Of a DNA stretch of 64,000 nucleotides, positions 45,279-54,122 are shown piece by piece. The notes beneath the pieces are model-generated. The model made no database searches. It was not told where the DNA came from and was given only the letters and a program-made list of their open reading frames with translations. The stretch lies in assembly GCF_016745275.1 (NCBI RefSeq), contig NZ_JADOEP010000013.1, positions 1 to 64,000 of the forward strand. The letters are read 5' to 3'. The DNA is from Enterococcus sp. BWB1-3 (GTDB taxonomy: Bacteria; Bacillota; Bacilli; Lactobacillales; Enterococcaceae). The position numbers and the translations under genes are program-made. Position 1 is the stretch's first letter. Each line of letters begins with the position of its first letter.

Positions 45279-46484
45279 TTAAGAAATCTTTTTTTTCTTA
45301 TTGTAGATATCCAAAACAACTGCCAACAGAAGAATCAAGCCCTTAATTGCCTGCTGCCAGTCAACACCAATTCCCAGAATGGACATCCCGTTGTTCAGAA
45401 CCCCCATTACAAGACCACCGACAATGGCACCCATAATCGTACCAATACCGCCCGAAGTAGATGCACCTCCAAAGTAAACAGCAGCCATCGCATCCAATTC
45501 CATAGAAGTTCCTGCCTGAGGTGTCGCTGCATTCAAGCGAGCAGCCAAGATTAATCCGGCTAAAGCAGCCATAACACCCATATTAACAAAAACCAAAAAC
45601 GTAATTTTTTTCGTTTTAATCCCTGATAGCTCAGCAGCTTTTTTATTTCCGCCTGTTGCATAAATCTGACGACCGGCCACAGTTTTATTTGTCAAAAATC
45701 CATATACCGCTACAATCACACCAAGGATAATCAAAATGATGGGATATCCTTGATAGGCAGCAAAGATATAGGTTATACCCACAACAATCAGCCCTGTGAA
45801 AACAGCTTTTACAAGAAAAGCATTCATCGAATCCACTTCAAACAGATTTTTCTTGCGTCGTTCACGTGAACGCCATTGTCCCAAAATTAAAGCAGCTGCA
45901 ATAATAATTCCAAGAAGCATTGAAAGGAAATGGATATGTTCTCCTCCTGCAATATCCGGCAGATAGCCTGTTGAAATTTTCTGGAATGCAACTGGAAATG
46001 GTGCCAAAGATTGCCCCCCCAGAACGACCTGTGTCAGTCCACGGAACATCAGTAAGCCGGCAAGCGTGACAATAAAAGCAGGTATGCCCACATAAGCAAC
46101 CCAGAAGCCCTGCCAGGCACCAATCATTGCACCAATCACTATACAAATAGGGACAGCGAGTACTGGACTCATTCCATTGTTCACCATCAGCATTCCTGCA
46201 ATTGCACCGACAAACGCCATCACAGAGCCAACAGACAGATCAACATGCCCTAATAGAACAACCAGCAGCATGCCTGCGGCAAGTACTAAAATATGACTGT
46301 TTTGCAAAACCAGATTCGTGATATTCAGCGGACGCCAGAAAATGCCGTCTGTCATAATCTGAAAAGCAATCAGCAAAGCTGCAAGTATAATCACCATACT
46401 GTAGCGGCTGAAAATATCCATTGCTCTATCTTTAATATTTAAACTGTTTTTCTCTTTATCTACTTTATTTGTCGTATTTTCCAT
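45279..46484 (-). CDS. Monosaccharide ABC transporter permease (XylH/GguB type)
   Basis: A 401-residue permease of the ribose/xylose/galactose class with about ten helices or more. Characteristic stretches are LAAGMLLVVLLGHVDLSVGSVMAFVGA near residue 70 and AALAGLILAARLNAATPQAGTSMELDAMAAVYFGGAS near 312. It forms the membrane channel for the upstream ATPase and binding protein. The length (about 400 residues) fits the multiple-monosaccharide GguB group rather than the shorter RbsC. The start is one base after the ATPase stop. Arabinose, galactose or xylose are candidate substrates; the neighbouring ara genes favour arabinose. Confidence 0.9.
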   Translation of the reverse strand: MENTTNKVDKEKNSLNIKDRAMDIFSRYSMVIILAALLIAFQIMTDGIFWRPLNITNLVLQNSHILVLAAGMLLVVLLGHVDLSVGSVMAFVGAIAGMLMVNNGMSPVLAVPICIVIGAMIGAWQGFWVAYVGIPAFIVTLAGLLMFRGLTQVVLGGQSLAPFPVAFQKISTGYLPDIAGGEHIHFLSMLLGIIIAAALILGQWRSRERRKKNLFEVDSMNAFLVKAVFTGLIVVGITYIFAAYQGYPIILIILGVIVAVYGFLTNKTVAGRQIYATGGNKKAAELSGIKTKKITFLVFVNMGVMAALAGLILAARLNAATPQAGTSMELDAMAAVYFGGASTSGGIGTIMGAIVGGLVMGVLNNGMSILGIGVDWQQAIKGLILLLAVVLDIYNKKKKIS

Positions 46485-46485
46485 G

Positions 46486-48018
46486 CTAACTCACACCCTT
46501 TTCTTCCATCGTCATCAGATTCATCAGGACTTCCTGATTTGCCTCTTTCTTCAGTACTTCACCTGTAATTCGACCTTCATTCATCGTATAAATGCGATCA
46601 CACATTCCAAGAATCTCAGGGAGTTCAGAAGATATAATACAAATACTTTTTCCGGTCGCAGCCATCTCCTCAATAATTGTATAAATTTCGTATTTGGCTC
46701 CCACATCAATTCCGCGAGTTGGTTCATCTAAAAAGAGAATATCCGGCTCTGTCATCAGCCATTTCGATAAAACGACTTTCTGCTGATTTCCACCACTCAA
46801 ACTGCCGACATTTTGGAAAACAGAATTTGTTTTAATCCTCATTTTCTTCCTATAGCTCTCTGCAGCAACAACTTCTTTTTCTTTATCAATAACACCGTTT
46901 CGGCTGATTTTCCCAAGACTGGCTGCTGTTGTATTTTCTCTGATATCCATCAACAGATTCAAACCGAGTGCTTTCCTGTCCTCCGATACATAGGCCAGTC
47001 CATTTTGAATGGCTGCCGGTACGTCCTTAACAGATATCTCTTTGCCGTCTTTATAAACACTTCCGCTGATATTACTTCCATAAGAATGTCCAAACAAACT
47101 CATGGCAAATTCTGTGCGTCCTGCACCCATCAAACCGGCAATTCCAACAATCTCGCCCTTACGAATTTCAATGTTCACTTGGTTATTGATCGTTCGAGTC
47201 CCGTCAATCGGATGATGAACCGTCCAGTCTTTGACTTCAAAGTATGTATCGCCAATCTGCGGATGACGTTCCGGGTAACGGTTTGTCAGATCACGACCAA
47301 CCATTCCACGAATAATTCGTTCTTCATTAATGTCATCATTTTCCAGTGTCTCAATTGTCTGACCATCACGTAAAATAGTAATACGATCCGCTACATCCAC
47401 AATCTCATTCAGCTTATGAGAAATGATAATTGACGTAATCCCCTGTACTTTGAATTCCTTAATCAATTCCAGCAGATTAGCACTTTCTTCTTCATTCAAT
47501 GCAGCAGTCGGCTCATCCAGAATCAACAGTCGTACTGATTTGGAAAAGGCTTTTGCTATTTCAACCAGCTGCTGCTGTCCGACACCGATTTGGGAAATCA
47601 GAGTGTTGGGATTAATGCGCAAGCCAACTGTTTTCAACAAATTATCTGTCTTTTTCTCTGTAAGGTCCCAGTCAATAACGCCATGCTTTGCTTGCTCATT
47701 TCCTAAGAATATGTTCTCTTTAATGGATAAGTAAGGACTTAATGCCAGTTCCTGATGAATAATAACAATCCCCTTATTCTCACTGTCACGCAGATCCTTG
47801 AATTTACAGGCTTCTCCGTCATAAATAATATCGCCTTCATAGCTTCCGTAGGCATATAAACCGCTGAGTACATTCATCAACGTTGATTTTCCTGCACCAT
47901 TTTCACCACAAAGTGCATGAATTTCTCCCCGTTTTATTCGCAGATTAACATTATTCAACGCACGCACACTGGAAAATTCTTTAATAATGCCTTTCATTTC
48001 CAAAATATAATCCGCCAT
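46486..48018 (-). CDS. Monosaccharide ABC transporter ATP-binding protein (XylG/GguA type)
   Basis: A 510-residue protein with two fused ATPase domains. The first has Walker [10 protein letters not shown] near residue 38, signature [14 protein letters not shown] and Walker [17 protein letters not shown]. The second has a degenerate Walker A ([12 protein letters not shown]), signature [15 protein letters not shown] and [15 protein letters not shown], as usual for this class. It energises the GguB-like permease. The frame extends 16 codons upstream, but ATG 48018 follows AAGGATGG and gives the family N-terminus. About 250 bp separates it from the binding-protein gene, with an intraoperonic hairpin between. 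Confidence 0.92.
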   Translation of the reverse strand: MADYILEMKGIIKEFSSVRALNNVNLRIKRGEIHALCGENGAGKSTLMNVLSGLYAYGSYEGDIIYDGEACKFKDLRDSENKGIVIIHQELALSPYLSIKENIFLGNEQAKHGVIDWDLTEKKTDNLLKTVGLRINPNTLISQIGVGQQQLVEIAKAFSKSVRLLILDEPTAALNEEESANLLELIKEFKVQGITSIIISHKLNEIVDVADRITILRDGQTIETLENDDINEERIIRGMVGRDLTNRYPERHPQIGDTYFEVKDWTVHHPIDGTRTINNQVNIEIRKGEIVGIAGLMGAGRTEFAMSLFGHSYGSNISGSVYKDGKEISVKDVPAAIQNGLAYVSEDRKALGLNLLMDIRENTTAASLGKISRNGVIDKEKEVVAAESYRKKMRIKTNSVFQNVGSLSGGNQQKVVLSKWLMTEPDILFLDEPTRGIDVGAKYEIYTIIEEMAATGKSICIISSELPEILGMCDRIYTMNEGRITGEVLKKEANQEVLMNLMTMEEKGVS

Positions 48019-48098
48019 ATTTCCCATCCTTTCTTTGCTTCCAGCTCCCTTAAAACAAGCGATCATTTAAAATAAACTCCAATTCCTTTCTGGATAAT

Positions 48099-48132
48099 GA
48101 GAAGGGACCGAATAAATTCCGATCCCCGCCTC
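48099..48132 (-). promoter_or_regulatory. Intraoperonic hairpin between binding-protein and ATPase genes
   Basis: GAGGCGGGGA pairs with TCCCTTCTC on the minus strand around an inner stem, without a T-run after it. Such structures often stabilise the abundant binding-protein mRNA relative to the downstream genes. Confidence 0.4.
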
Positions 48133-48265
48133 TTTTTATAGACAGATACTTCGTACTTCCAGTTGTTGTATGCTCTCAACCATACTGAATAATCTCAAAT
48201 TTATCTTTTTTATAGAAAGTCTGGATTTTTGCAGTGTGGAGTCTGGAAACTTAATAGAACATATT

Positions 48266-49363
48266 TTATTTCAAATCTGCTTCTGTATAATAATCTGTAT
48301 CAATCAATTCCACCTTGTAATTGTCTTTATCAACAGAAATTGGGTTAGCCAGATATGTTGGAACAACTTTCACACCGTTGTCATAAGTCTCTGTATCGTT
48401 TACAGGAACCTCTTCATCGTTGTTGATTGCTTCGATCATTTCAATAGTATTTTTAGCCAGAATACGAGTATCTTTAAAGATTGTCTGTGTTTGTTCACCG
48501 GCAATAATTGATTTCACACCGGCAACTGTTGCATCCTGCCCTGTAATAACCGGCAGCGGTTTATCCGAAGGCCCATAGCCTACACCCTTTAAAGATGAAA
48601 TAATTCCCAAGCTGATTGGATCATAAGGTGAAAGAACAGCATCCAATGTTTTGTCTGTATAATTTGCACTTAACAGGTTATCCATACGGGCCTGAGCCGT
48701 TGAACCATCCCAGCGCAGTGTAGCAATCTGATTGAAGCTTGTTTGTTTTGAGGGTGCAACTAGTTGTCCGCTGTCAAAATACGGCTGGAAGATTGACATT
48801 ACACCATTATAGTTAATCAATGCATTATTATCATCTGGGGACCCGCCGAACAATTCAATATTAAATGGCCCTTCACCATCATTCAGTCCAAGTTTTTCTT
48901 CTATATAAGAAGCTTGTAAAACTCCAACACCAAAGTTGTCAAATGTTGCATAGTAGTCGACATATTCAGAATTCATCAGCAAACGGTCATAAGCAATTAC
49001 TTTAATGCCTTCATTATGCGCTTTTTCCAATACGTCCGTTAATGCTGAACCGTCAATTGATGCAATGACCAGTGTGTCCACGCCTTTTGTAATCATGTTC
49101 TCAATTTGTGCCACCTGGTTTTCTACCTTATCTTCTCCATATTGCAGATCAGTTTTGTAATCCAGTTTTTCAAGCTCTTCCACCATATTATTTCCATCGG
49201 CAATCCAACGTTCTGCTGATTTAGTCGGCATGGCAATTCCAACATATCCTTTCTCGCCGCTGCTGCCATCTGAAGCCGAGCTGCCGCCGCATGCCGACAG
49301 TAATGTTGCTCCTGTCAGCAGTAACGCAGCCAAAGTTACCGTTTTCTTAAAACCAAATTTCAT
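48266..49363 (-). CDS. Monosaccharide-binding lipoprotein (ChvE/XylF-like)
   Basis: A 365-residue extracellular sugar-binding protein. A lipoprotein signal peptide ends in the lipobox LLSAC near residue 25, so it is anchored to the membrane. The mature part is a type I periplasmic-binding fold: [63 protein letters not shown] and [12 protein letters not shown] are ChvE-like segments lining the sugar site. It delivers sugar to the downstream ATPase and permease. GGAGGGAT precedes the ATG. A cre-like site and an activator-dependent-looking promoter lie upstream. Confidence 0.92.
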   Translation of the reverse strand: MKFGFKKTVTLAALLLTGATLLSACGGSSASDGSSGEKGYVGIAMPTKSAERWIADGNNMVEELEKLDYKTDLQYGEDKVENQVAQIENMITKGVDTLVIASIDGSALTDVLEKAHNEGIKVIAYDRLLMNSEYVDYYATFDNFGVGVLQASYIEEKLGLNDGEGPFNIELFGGSPDDNNALINYNGVMSIFQPYFDSGQLVAPSKQTSFNQIATLRWDGSTAQARMDNLLSANYTDKTLDAVLSPYDPISLGIISSLKGVGYGPSDKPLPVITGQDATVAGVKSIIAGEQTQTIFKDTRILAKNTIEMIEAINNDEEVPVNDTETYDNGVKVVPTYLANPISVDKDNYKVELIDTDYYTEADLK

Positions 49364-49401
49364 CTTGATCCCTCCAATTTTATAATTGCTTTACATCCAG
49401 A

Positions 49402-49429
49402 AGTATACCGTTTTCAGTGACCGCTTACA
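49402..49429 (-). promoter_or_regulatory. Promoter with cre-like site for the sugar ABC operon
   Basis: A -10 TATACT (49402-49407) has no good -35 at 17 nt, which suggests an activator. A cre-like sequence TGTAAGCGGTCACT (49416-49429) matches TGWNANCGNTNWCA at 13 of 14 positions and covers the -35 region, so CcpA repression is likely. Confidence 0.55.
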
Positions 49430-49644
49430 TTAAATATCTTTCATGTTTTCTGGAAATTCTTTTTGCGTTTTTTTGCACAAACAAATGCATCTGGGAATTT
49501 TTTAGTTTTTCTTGGATTTTTTTCGTATGTTGTTTCCAGCAACTAAATCCAGCTGATTTTTGGTAAAATATAGAAAAGAGGCAATGAATAGAAATATTCG
49601 ACGTCAAAATTTTCAAACACATCCCAAGGAAGAGTGAATAAATC

Positions 49645-50619
49645 ATGAAAAAATTTTTCCCCGCCATTTTTCTTTTATTATTTTTTTTAAGCGCTTGCAA
49701 TTCTGCTGTTATTTCAGATGAGGAGCAGCAAAGCCTGGTCATTGGTTTTTCACAATCAGGAACTGAGAGCAAATGGCGCAAACGTCATACAGACTCTATC
49801 CGCACTGAGCTGGAAAAAAATAATCAGGTCCTTTACCGTAACGGATATATGAATCAGGAACGCCAGATTCAGGATATCCGTACTTTTATTGCCTACAAAG
49901 TGGACATGATTGTCTTTACTCCTCTGCAGGAGGATGGATGGGAACCGGTTCTGAAAGAAGCCAAGCAGGCAGCAATTCCGGTTATCATTGTGGATCGGCA
50001 TATTAATGTGTCTGATCAAAGTCTCTATGTTACACATATCGGGCCCAGCTTTAAAGCCGAAGGGAATCGAGGTGGGCTCTATGTCAGCAACCATTTTTCA
50101 ACTGTTGAACAGCCGGAAATAAATATTTTGGAGCTCGCCGGACTGCCTGATACCTCTCCTACCACACTTCGGACAGACGGCTTTCAGGAAACCATTTCAC
50201 GGGATAACCGTATGGAAGTAGTCGATACACTGTACGGAGACTATATTCGGATGAAAGGAAAAGAACAAATGGAAAAATATATTGAGGCTCATGACATTTC
50301 AACCATTGATGTTCTTTACAGCCATAATGATGAAATGACACACGGAGCTTTAGAAGCCTTGAAAAAGACAGATATCGTTCCCGGAGAAGACATTGTTATC
50401 GTGACCATTGATGCCCAGGAGGACATGATAGAAAAGCTTCGGACTGGGGAAGTAAACTGTGTGGTGGAATGTAATCCCAACGCAGGCTGGTTTGTAGCAA
50501 ATGCCATTGAACGCTATTTTGCCAGTGACAATAAAGAGGATTTTGTACGTGAAATCTATATGTTTGAAACAGTCTTTTCCGAAACCAATCTGGATAAAAT
50601 CCCTACCAGAAATTACTAA
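49645..50619 (+). CDS. Sugar-binding lipoprotein of a sensory three-gene unit (YtfQ/RbsB-like)
   Basis: A 324-residue type I periplasmic-binding protein with a lipoprotein signal (lipobox FLSAC near residue 18). It has QSLVIGFSQSGTESKWRKRHTDSI, VDMIVFTPLQEDGWEPVLKEAKQAAIPVIIVDRHI and VLYSHNDEMTHGALEAL, resembling galactofuranose/arabinose-type YtfQ binding proteins. No permease follows it; instead a sensor kinase and a response regulator follow, with gaps of 11 nt and an overlap. It is likely the extracellular sensor that presents bound sugar to the kinase. It is divergent from the ABC transporter it presumably helps to induce. Confidence 0.88.
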   Translation: MKKFFPAIFLLLFFLSACNSAVISDEEQQSLVIGFSQSGTESKWRKRHTDSIRTELEKNNQVLYRNGYMNQERQIQDIRTFIAYKVDMIVFTPLQEDGWEPVLKEAKQAAIPVIIVDRHINVSDQSLYVTHIGPSFKAEGNRGGLYVSNHFSTVEQPEINILELAGLPDTSPTTLRTDGFQETISRDNRMEVVDTLYGDYIRMKGKEQMEKYIEAHDISTIDVLYSHNDEMTHGALEALKKTDIVPGEDIVIVTIDAQEDMIEKLRTGEVNCVVECNPNAGWFVANAIERYFASDNKEDFVREIYMFETVFSETNLDKIPTRNY

Positions 50620-50630
50620 AGGAGCCGCTT

Positions 50631-52070
50631 ATGAAAAAGGCACTCAGCATTAAACAAATCTTTTCCCATGCAAATAAATTAATGCTTGCTCTGGCGATTG
50701 TTCCTTTATTTATCAGTATTTTACTTTATTCCAGACAAATTTTTCTTTATAAAAACACTGTGACCAATATTCAGAAAGCCAATGAGATAGCAGCAAAGGT
50801 AGATGAAGAGGTATTGGAGGATATGTGGGATGTAGTGACCGGGCAGACTGCATTGAACTCTTATATTGGCAACAGCATTGTTGATGAACTGCGGGCGGAT
50901 ATTCATCATATTCAGGAAAACACCAGCACAAACGGGGAACGGAGCATATTGGAGGTGGCGCTGAGAATTATTGATTCTCTGGAAAATTATCAGACAAAGA
51001 TCTTCGAAAATCTAACTCAGGAAAACTCCTATGAAAAAAATAAAGAAATAATGATTCAGGTCGAATCAGTCACTCAGCTTCTTTCAGACATTCTGCAGGA
51101 ATTTGTACGAATTGAAATCAATTTAGCCAGTCAGAAAAATAATGAGCTGGCACACTCTCTGGTTATATTGTCTCTCGCAGAGCTGGGGATAGTTATAGTC
51201 ATTCTTTATTTTGTTCAGAGAAACCGCAAATTTCTGGATGAAAAAATTCAACAGCCGCTGGACAACGTAATTGTTATGTCTCATGAATTGTCAAAAGGTC
51301 ATTTGGGCTATCGGCTGGAGCTCCCGGATACACCGGAGCTCTCCTCCTTAACAGAAAGTCTTAATAAAATGGCAGACGACCTGACGCAGCTGCTGGAAGA
51401 AAATGTGTTAAAGCAATACCATCTGGCGCAAAGTGAAGTACGCGTGCTGCAGGCGCAAATTACTCCTCATTTTGTTTACAACAGTTTAGATGCAATTGTC
51501 TCTCTGATTGAACAAAAACACTATGATGAAGCAAAAGAAATGACCTTTGCTCTTTCAGATTTCTTCCGAATTTCTCTAAGTAAAGGAAAAGACTGGATTA
51601 CTGTAGATACTGAAATCCGACATATCAAGGATTACCTGATTATATTAAAAATTCGGTATGGAGAAATGCTGAGCTTTGAAATCAATGTTCCGGAACAGTT
51701 AAAAGATTATGAAATTCTAAAAATGATTTTACAGCCTCTGATCGAAAATGCTGTTTATCACGGAACCAAATTTATTCGACGTACCGGATACATTCAGGTA
51801 AACGTCACAGAAACAGAAAACGATCTGATTTTTACTGTTTCAGATAATGGTATCGGCATGCTTCCTGAACGACTTCAGAAGGTTCAGGAAGAACTTGAAA
51901 AAGGGATTGATTCTGATTTCAGTACAGGTTACGGTTTGTATAATGTGAACAAACGCCTGCTGCTCTACTATGGCAGAGAGGCCGGCATCCAAGTTGAAAG
52001 TCAGTATCGGCATGGAACAGTCATTACAGTGACCGTCCCTAAGCGACAGGAGGACCCGCCCAATGTATAA
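50631..52070 (+). CDS. Sensor histidine kinase, YesM/LytS family
   Basis: A 479-residue membrane kinase. One helix near residues 17-37, an extracellular domain of about 135 residues, a second helix near 173-193, a HAMP-like linker (PLDNVIVMSHELSKGHLGYRLEL), then the His kinase box AQITPHFVYNSLDAIVSLIE with the phosphorylated His near 283, and a HATPase domain with LIENAVYHG, DNGIGML and GYGLYNVNKRL. It probably senses the sugar-loaded lipoprotein encoded upstream and phosphorylates the AraC-type regulator downstream, whose start overlaps this stop by eight bases. GGAGCC precedes the ATG. Confidence 0.92.
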   Translation: MKKALSIKQIFSHANKLMLALAIVPLFISILLYSRQIFLYKNTVTNIQKANEIAAKVDEEVLEDMWDVVTGQTALNSYIGNSIVDELRADIHHIQENTSTNGERSILEVALRIIDSLENYQTKIFENLTQENSYEKNKEIMIQVESVTQLLSDILQEFVRIEINLASQKNNELAHSLVILSLAELGIVIVILYFVQRNRKFLDEKIQQPLDNVIVMSHELSKGHLGYRLELPDTPELSSLTESLNKMADDLTQLLEENVLKQYHLAQSEVRVLQAQITPHFVYNSLDAIVSLIEQKHYDEAKEMTFALSDFFRISLSKGKDWITVDTEIRHIKDYLIILKIRYGEMLSFEINVPEQLKDYEILKMILQPLIENAVYHGTKFIRRTGYIQVNVTETENDLIFTVSDNGIGMLPERLQKVQEELEKGIDSDFSTGYGLYNVNKRLLLYYGREAGIQVESQYRHGTVITVTVPKRQEDPPNV

Positions 52071-53619
52071 AGTTTTTATTGTTGAAGATGAGCATTTAAT
52101 CAGAGAAAGTTTACGAAAACAGATTCTGACACTCAGTGAAACATATCCTATTACTTACGTTGGAGAAGCCGGTGATGGGGAAATGGCTTTAGCCTCAATC
52201 CTGGACTTTCAGCCTGACATCATTCTAACGGATATCAAAATGCCTTTCATGGACGGGCTGACATTTGCCAGAGAATCGAGAAAAGTACTTCCCTGGACCC
52301 GTATCATTTTTATCAGCGGCTTTGACGACTTTGATTATATGAAGGGAGCCATACAGGTTCAGGCAGATGAATACTTACTAAAACCAATTAAAACAGATGA
52401 GCTGGAAACAACCATCGCACGGGTTGTTCAACGTCTGTCGCAGCAGAAACAGTCCACTGCTCCACAGTCAAATTCAGAGCTGCTGATCACTGAAGTAAAG
52501 AAAAATCATTTCCTGAATGGACTTTTCAAAGGCGATTTGGATATACCAACAGCCATTAAAGAGTCTCAGAACTTCCAGCGGACAATTATCGGCAAAAAGC
52601 TTACCGTTGTACTTGCAACCAATCAATTTAACAGTAATTTTGAGGACTATGCCCATTTCAGCGAATATCTAAATTATCTTTTTTCCGAAGATGACAGTAT
52701 CTTGTTTTCCAGTGTCTCCTCTCATTTTATTAAATTTCTGATTTTTGATACACAGAAGGAAGATGTACTCGAAAAAAGTTATCAGCTGGCACAGACGCTG
52801 ATTCACGAGCTGGAACAAAATTCTCAGGATGATATTGCCGTAGCGATTGGTCCGGTGGTAGAACGAATCAGTGAAATCTCCGCTTCATATCAAAAAGCAA
52901 GAGAGATGCTGGCTACCTACGGCTACCTTCGAACAGAAAAAATTATCAGCTATGAAGATGACATGAAGGAAGGAGAGCTCTCACCAACTCATCCGTTTAA
53001 AATGGATTTGGCAGATGAAATTTCCGGCCTTACTCAGGAAAACAGTGAAGTACTTGTTCAAAAGCTTTGTCAGCACCAAGACACATTTGAACGTACTCGA
53101 ATGGTTCGATTCTTCATTTTAACTGAACTGACTGGTCTGGTTAAAAAGAAACAGCAGAATGCACCGGAAAAATTTTCATCTGCAGATGCACTAACTAATT
53201 TGATTGAAATATCTTCAAGCAGCGAGCATTATGAAAAAATGATTCGGGAAATGATTAACTATCTGATTGAGGTTAGGATTCATCCCTCTATGTCAAAATA
53301 CCAAAGCGTCATTAATCATGCTCTAACCTTCATTAATGAAAAGTATACCGATCCTGATATTTCCTTAAATATGGTTGCTGATGAACTTTCCTTAAGTCCC
53401 GCTCATTTCAGTACCATTTTTTCACAATCACTAGGCAAAACATTCATAGAATATCTTACTGACCAGAGAATTAATCTTGCAAAATCTTTATTAAAAGAAA
53501 CGAACCAAAAGCTGTCCGAAATTGCATTTGAAATCGGCTACAATGACCCTAACTATTTCAGCTTTATATTTAAAAAGAAAAAAGGGATTTCTCCTAAAGA
53601 GTATCGACAAAAAAATTGA
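52063..53619 (+). CDS. Response regulator with AraC-type DNA-binding domain (YesN family)
   Basis: A 518-residue regulator. The receiver domain begins YKVFIVEDEHLIRESLRKQI, with the phospho-Asp in DIILTDIKMPFMDGL near residue 56 and the conserved Lys in YLLKPIKTDEL. A long middle region of about 270 residues follows. The C-terminal pair of helix-turn-helix motifs is SLNMVADELSLSPAHFSTIFSQSLGKTFIEYL and LSEIAFEIGYNDPNYFSFIFKKKKGISPKEYR. It likely activates the divergent sugar ABC operon, whose promoter lacks a good -35. Ends in a strong terminator. Confidence 0.92.
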   Translation: MYKVFIVEDEHLIRESLRKQILTLSETYPITYVGEAGDGEMALASILDFQPDIILTDIKMPFMDGLTFARESRKVLPWTRIIFISGFDDFDYMKGAIQVQADEYLLKPIKTDELETTIARVVQRLSQQKQSTAPQSNSELLITEVKKNHFLNGLFKGDLDIPTAIKESQNFQRTIIGKKLTVVLATNQFNSNFEDYAHFSEYLNYLFSEDDSILFSSVSSHFIKFLIFDTQKEDVLEKSYQLAQTLIHELEQNSQDDIAVAIGPVVERISEISASYQKAREMLATYGYLRTEKIISYEDDMKEGELSPTHPFKMDLADEISGLTQENSEVLVQKLCQHQDTFERTRMVRFFILTELTGLVKKKQQNAPEKFSSADALTNLIEISSSSEHYEKMIREMINYLIEVRIHPSMSKYQSVINHALTFINEKYTDPDISLNMVADELSLSPAHFSTIFSQSLGKTFIEYLTDQRINLAKSLLKETNQKLSEIAFEIGYNDPNYFSFIFKKKKGISPKEYRQKN

Positions 53620-53654
53620 ATTTATCCATTAAAATTACCTTGTAACATTAAAAA

Positions 53655-53712
53655 CAGGCGAAGCTCCGATCATTGCTGCTGACCTTCTGGAGCTTCTCCT
53701 GCTTTATTTTTT
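53655..53712 (+). terminator. Terminator of the three-gene sensory operon
   Basis: A 13-bp stem with one mismatch (53655-53667 with 53689-53701), followed by CTTTATTTTTT on the plus strand. Confidence 0.85.
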
Positions 53713-53719
53713 GTTTAAA

Positions 53720-53998
53720 AATCATTTGTTTGTCAAGCATTTCTCTCAGATACAGAGCGACATTTCCCCACTCCAGATAATCAGTTACACCGGACGGCAC
53801 TTATATTTCCAGTGTAATTTCCCCATGATGAACAAGCTTTCATCCATACATAACAAATTCCTCTGAACCAAGGTTTGCTGTGAAAATAATGACAGACAGA
53901 TCAGCTGTGGGCATTCCCCCTTTAACCTTTTCATCAGTAAGAAGGATAATCCAAGCCGTCGATACCACTCGGCTGATCAGCGGACCTTCAAAATGAAT
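53720..53998 (-). pseudogene. Unidentified gene remnant with two in-frame stops
   Basis: The minus strand reads IHFEGPLISRVVSTAWIILLTDEK and onward, including ADLSVIIFTANLGSEEFVMYG, to a TGA at 53840-53842. The same frame then continues LVHHGEITLEI, a TAA at 53801-53803, and VPSGVTDYLEWGNVALYLREML. Coding-like composition across two stops suggests a dead gene of about 90 residues or more. I do not recognise the family. Confidence 0.35.
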
Positions 53999-54040
53999 GC
54001 AATCGACCCCTAGGAATTAAAAGTCGCTTGCTCTCTACTT

Positions 54041-54088
54041 TTAAAAGGAGTGAGACACCTCTTTCCCTCCGGATAGTTGTCTCACCCC
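54041..54088 (-). terminator. Terminator of araA
   Basis: An 11-bp stem (54047-54057 with 54078-54088, one G-U) followed by TTTT on the minus strand, 35 nt after the araA stop. Confidence 0.75.
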
Positions 54089-54122
54089 TTCCGATTTATT
54101 TAAAAACAACAATCGGTTCGTT

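Noticed and set aside
46813-47373. Plus-strand ORF of 186 codons
   Set aside because: Antisense to the ABC ATPase gene with its Walker motifs.
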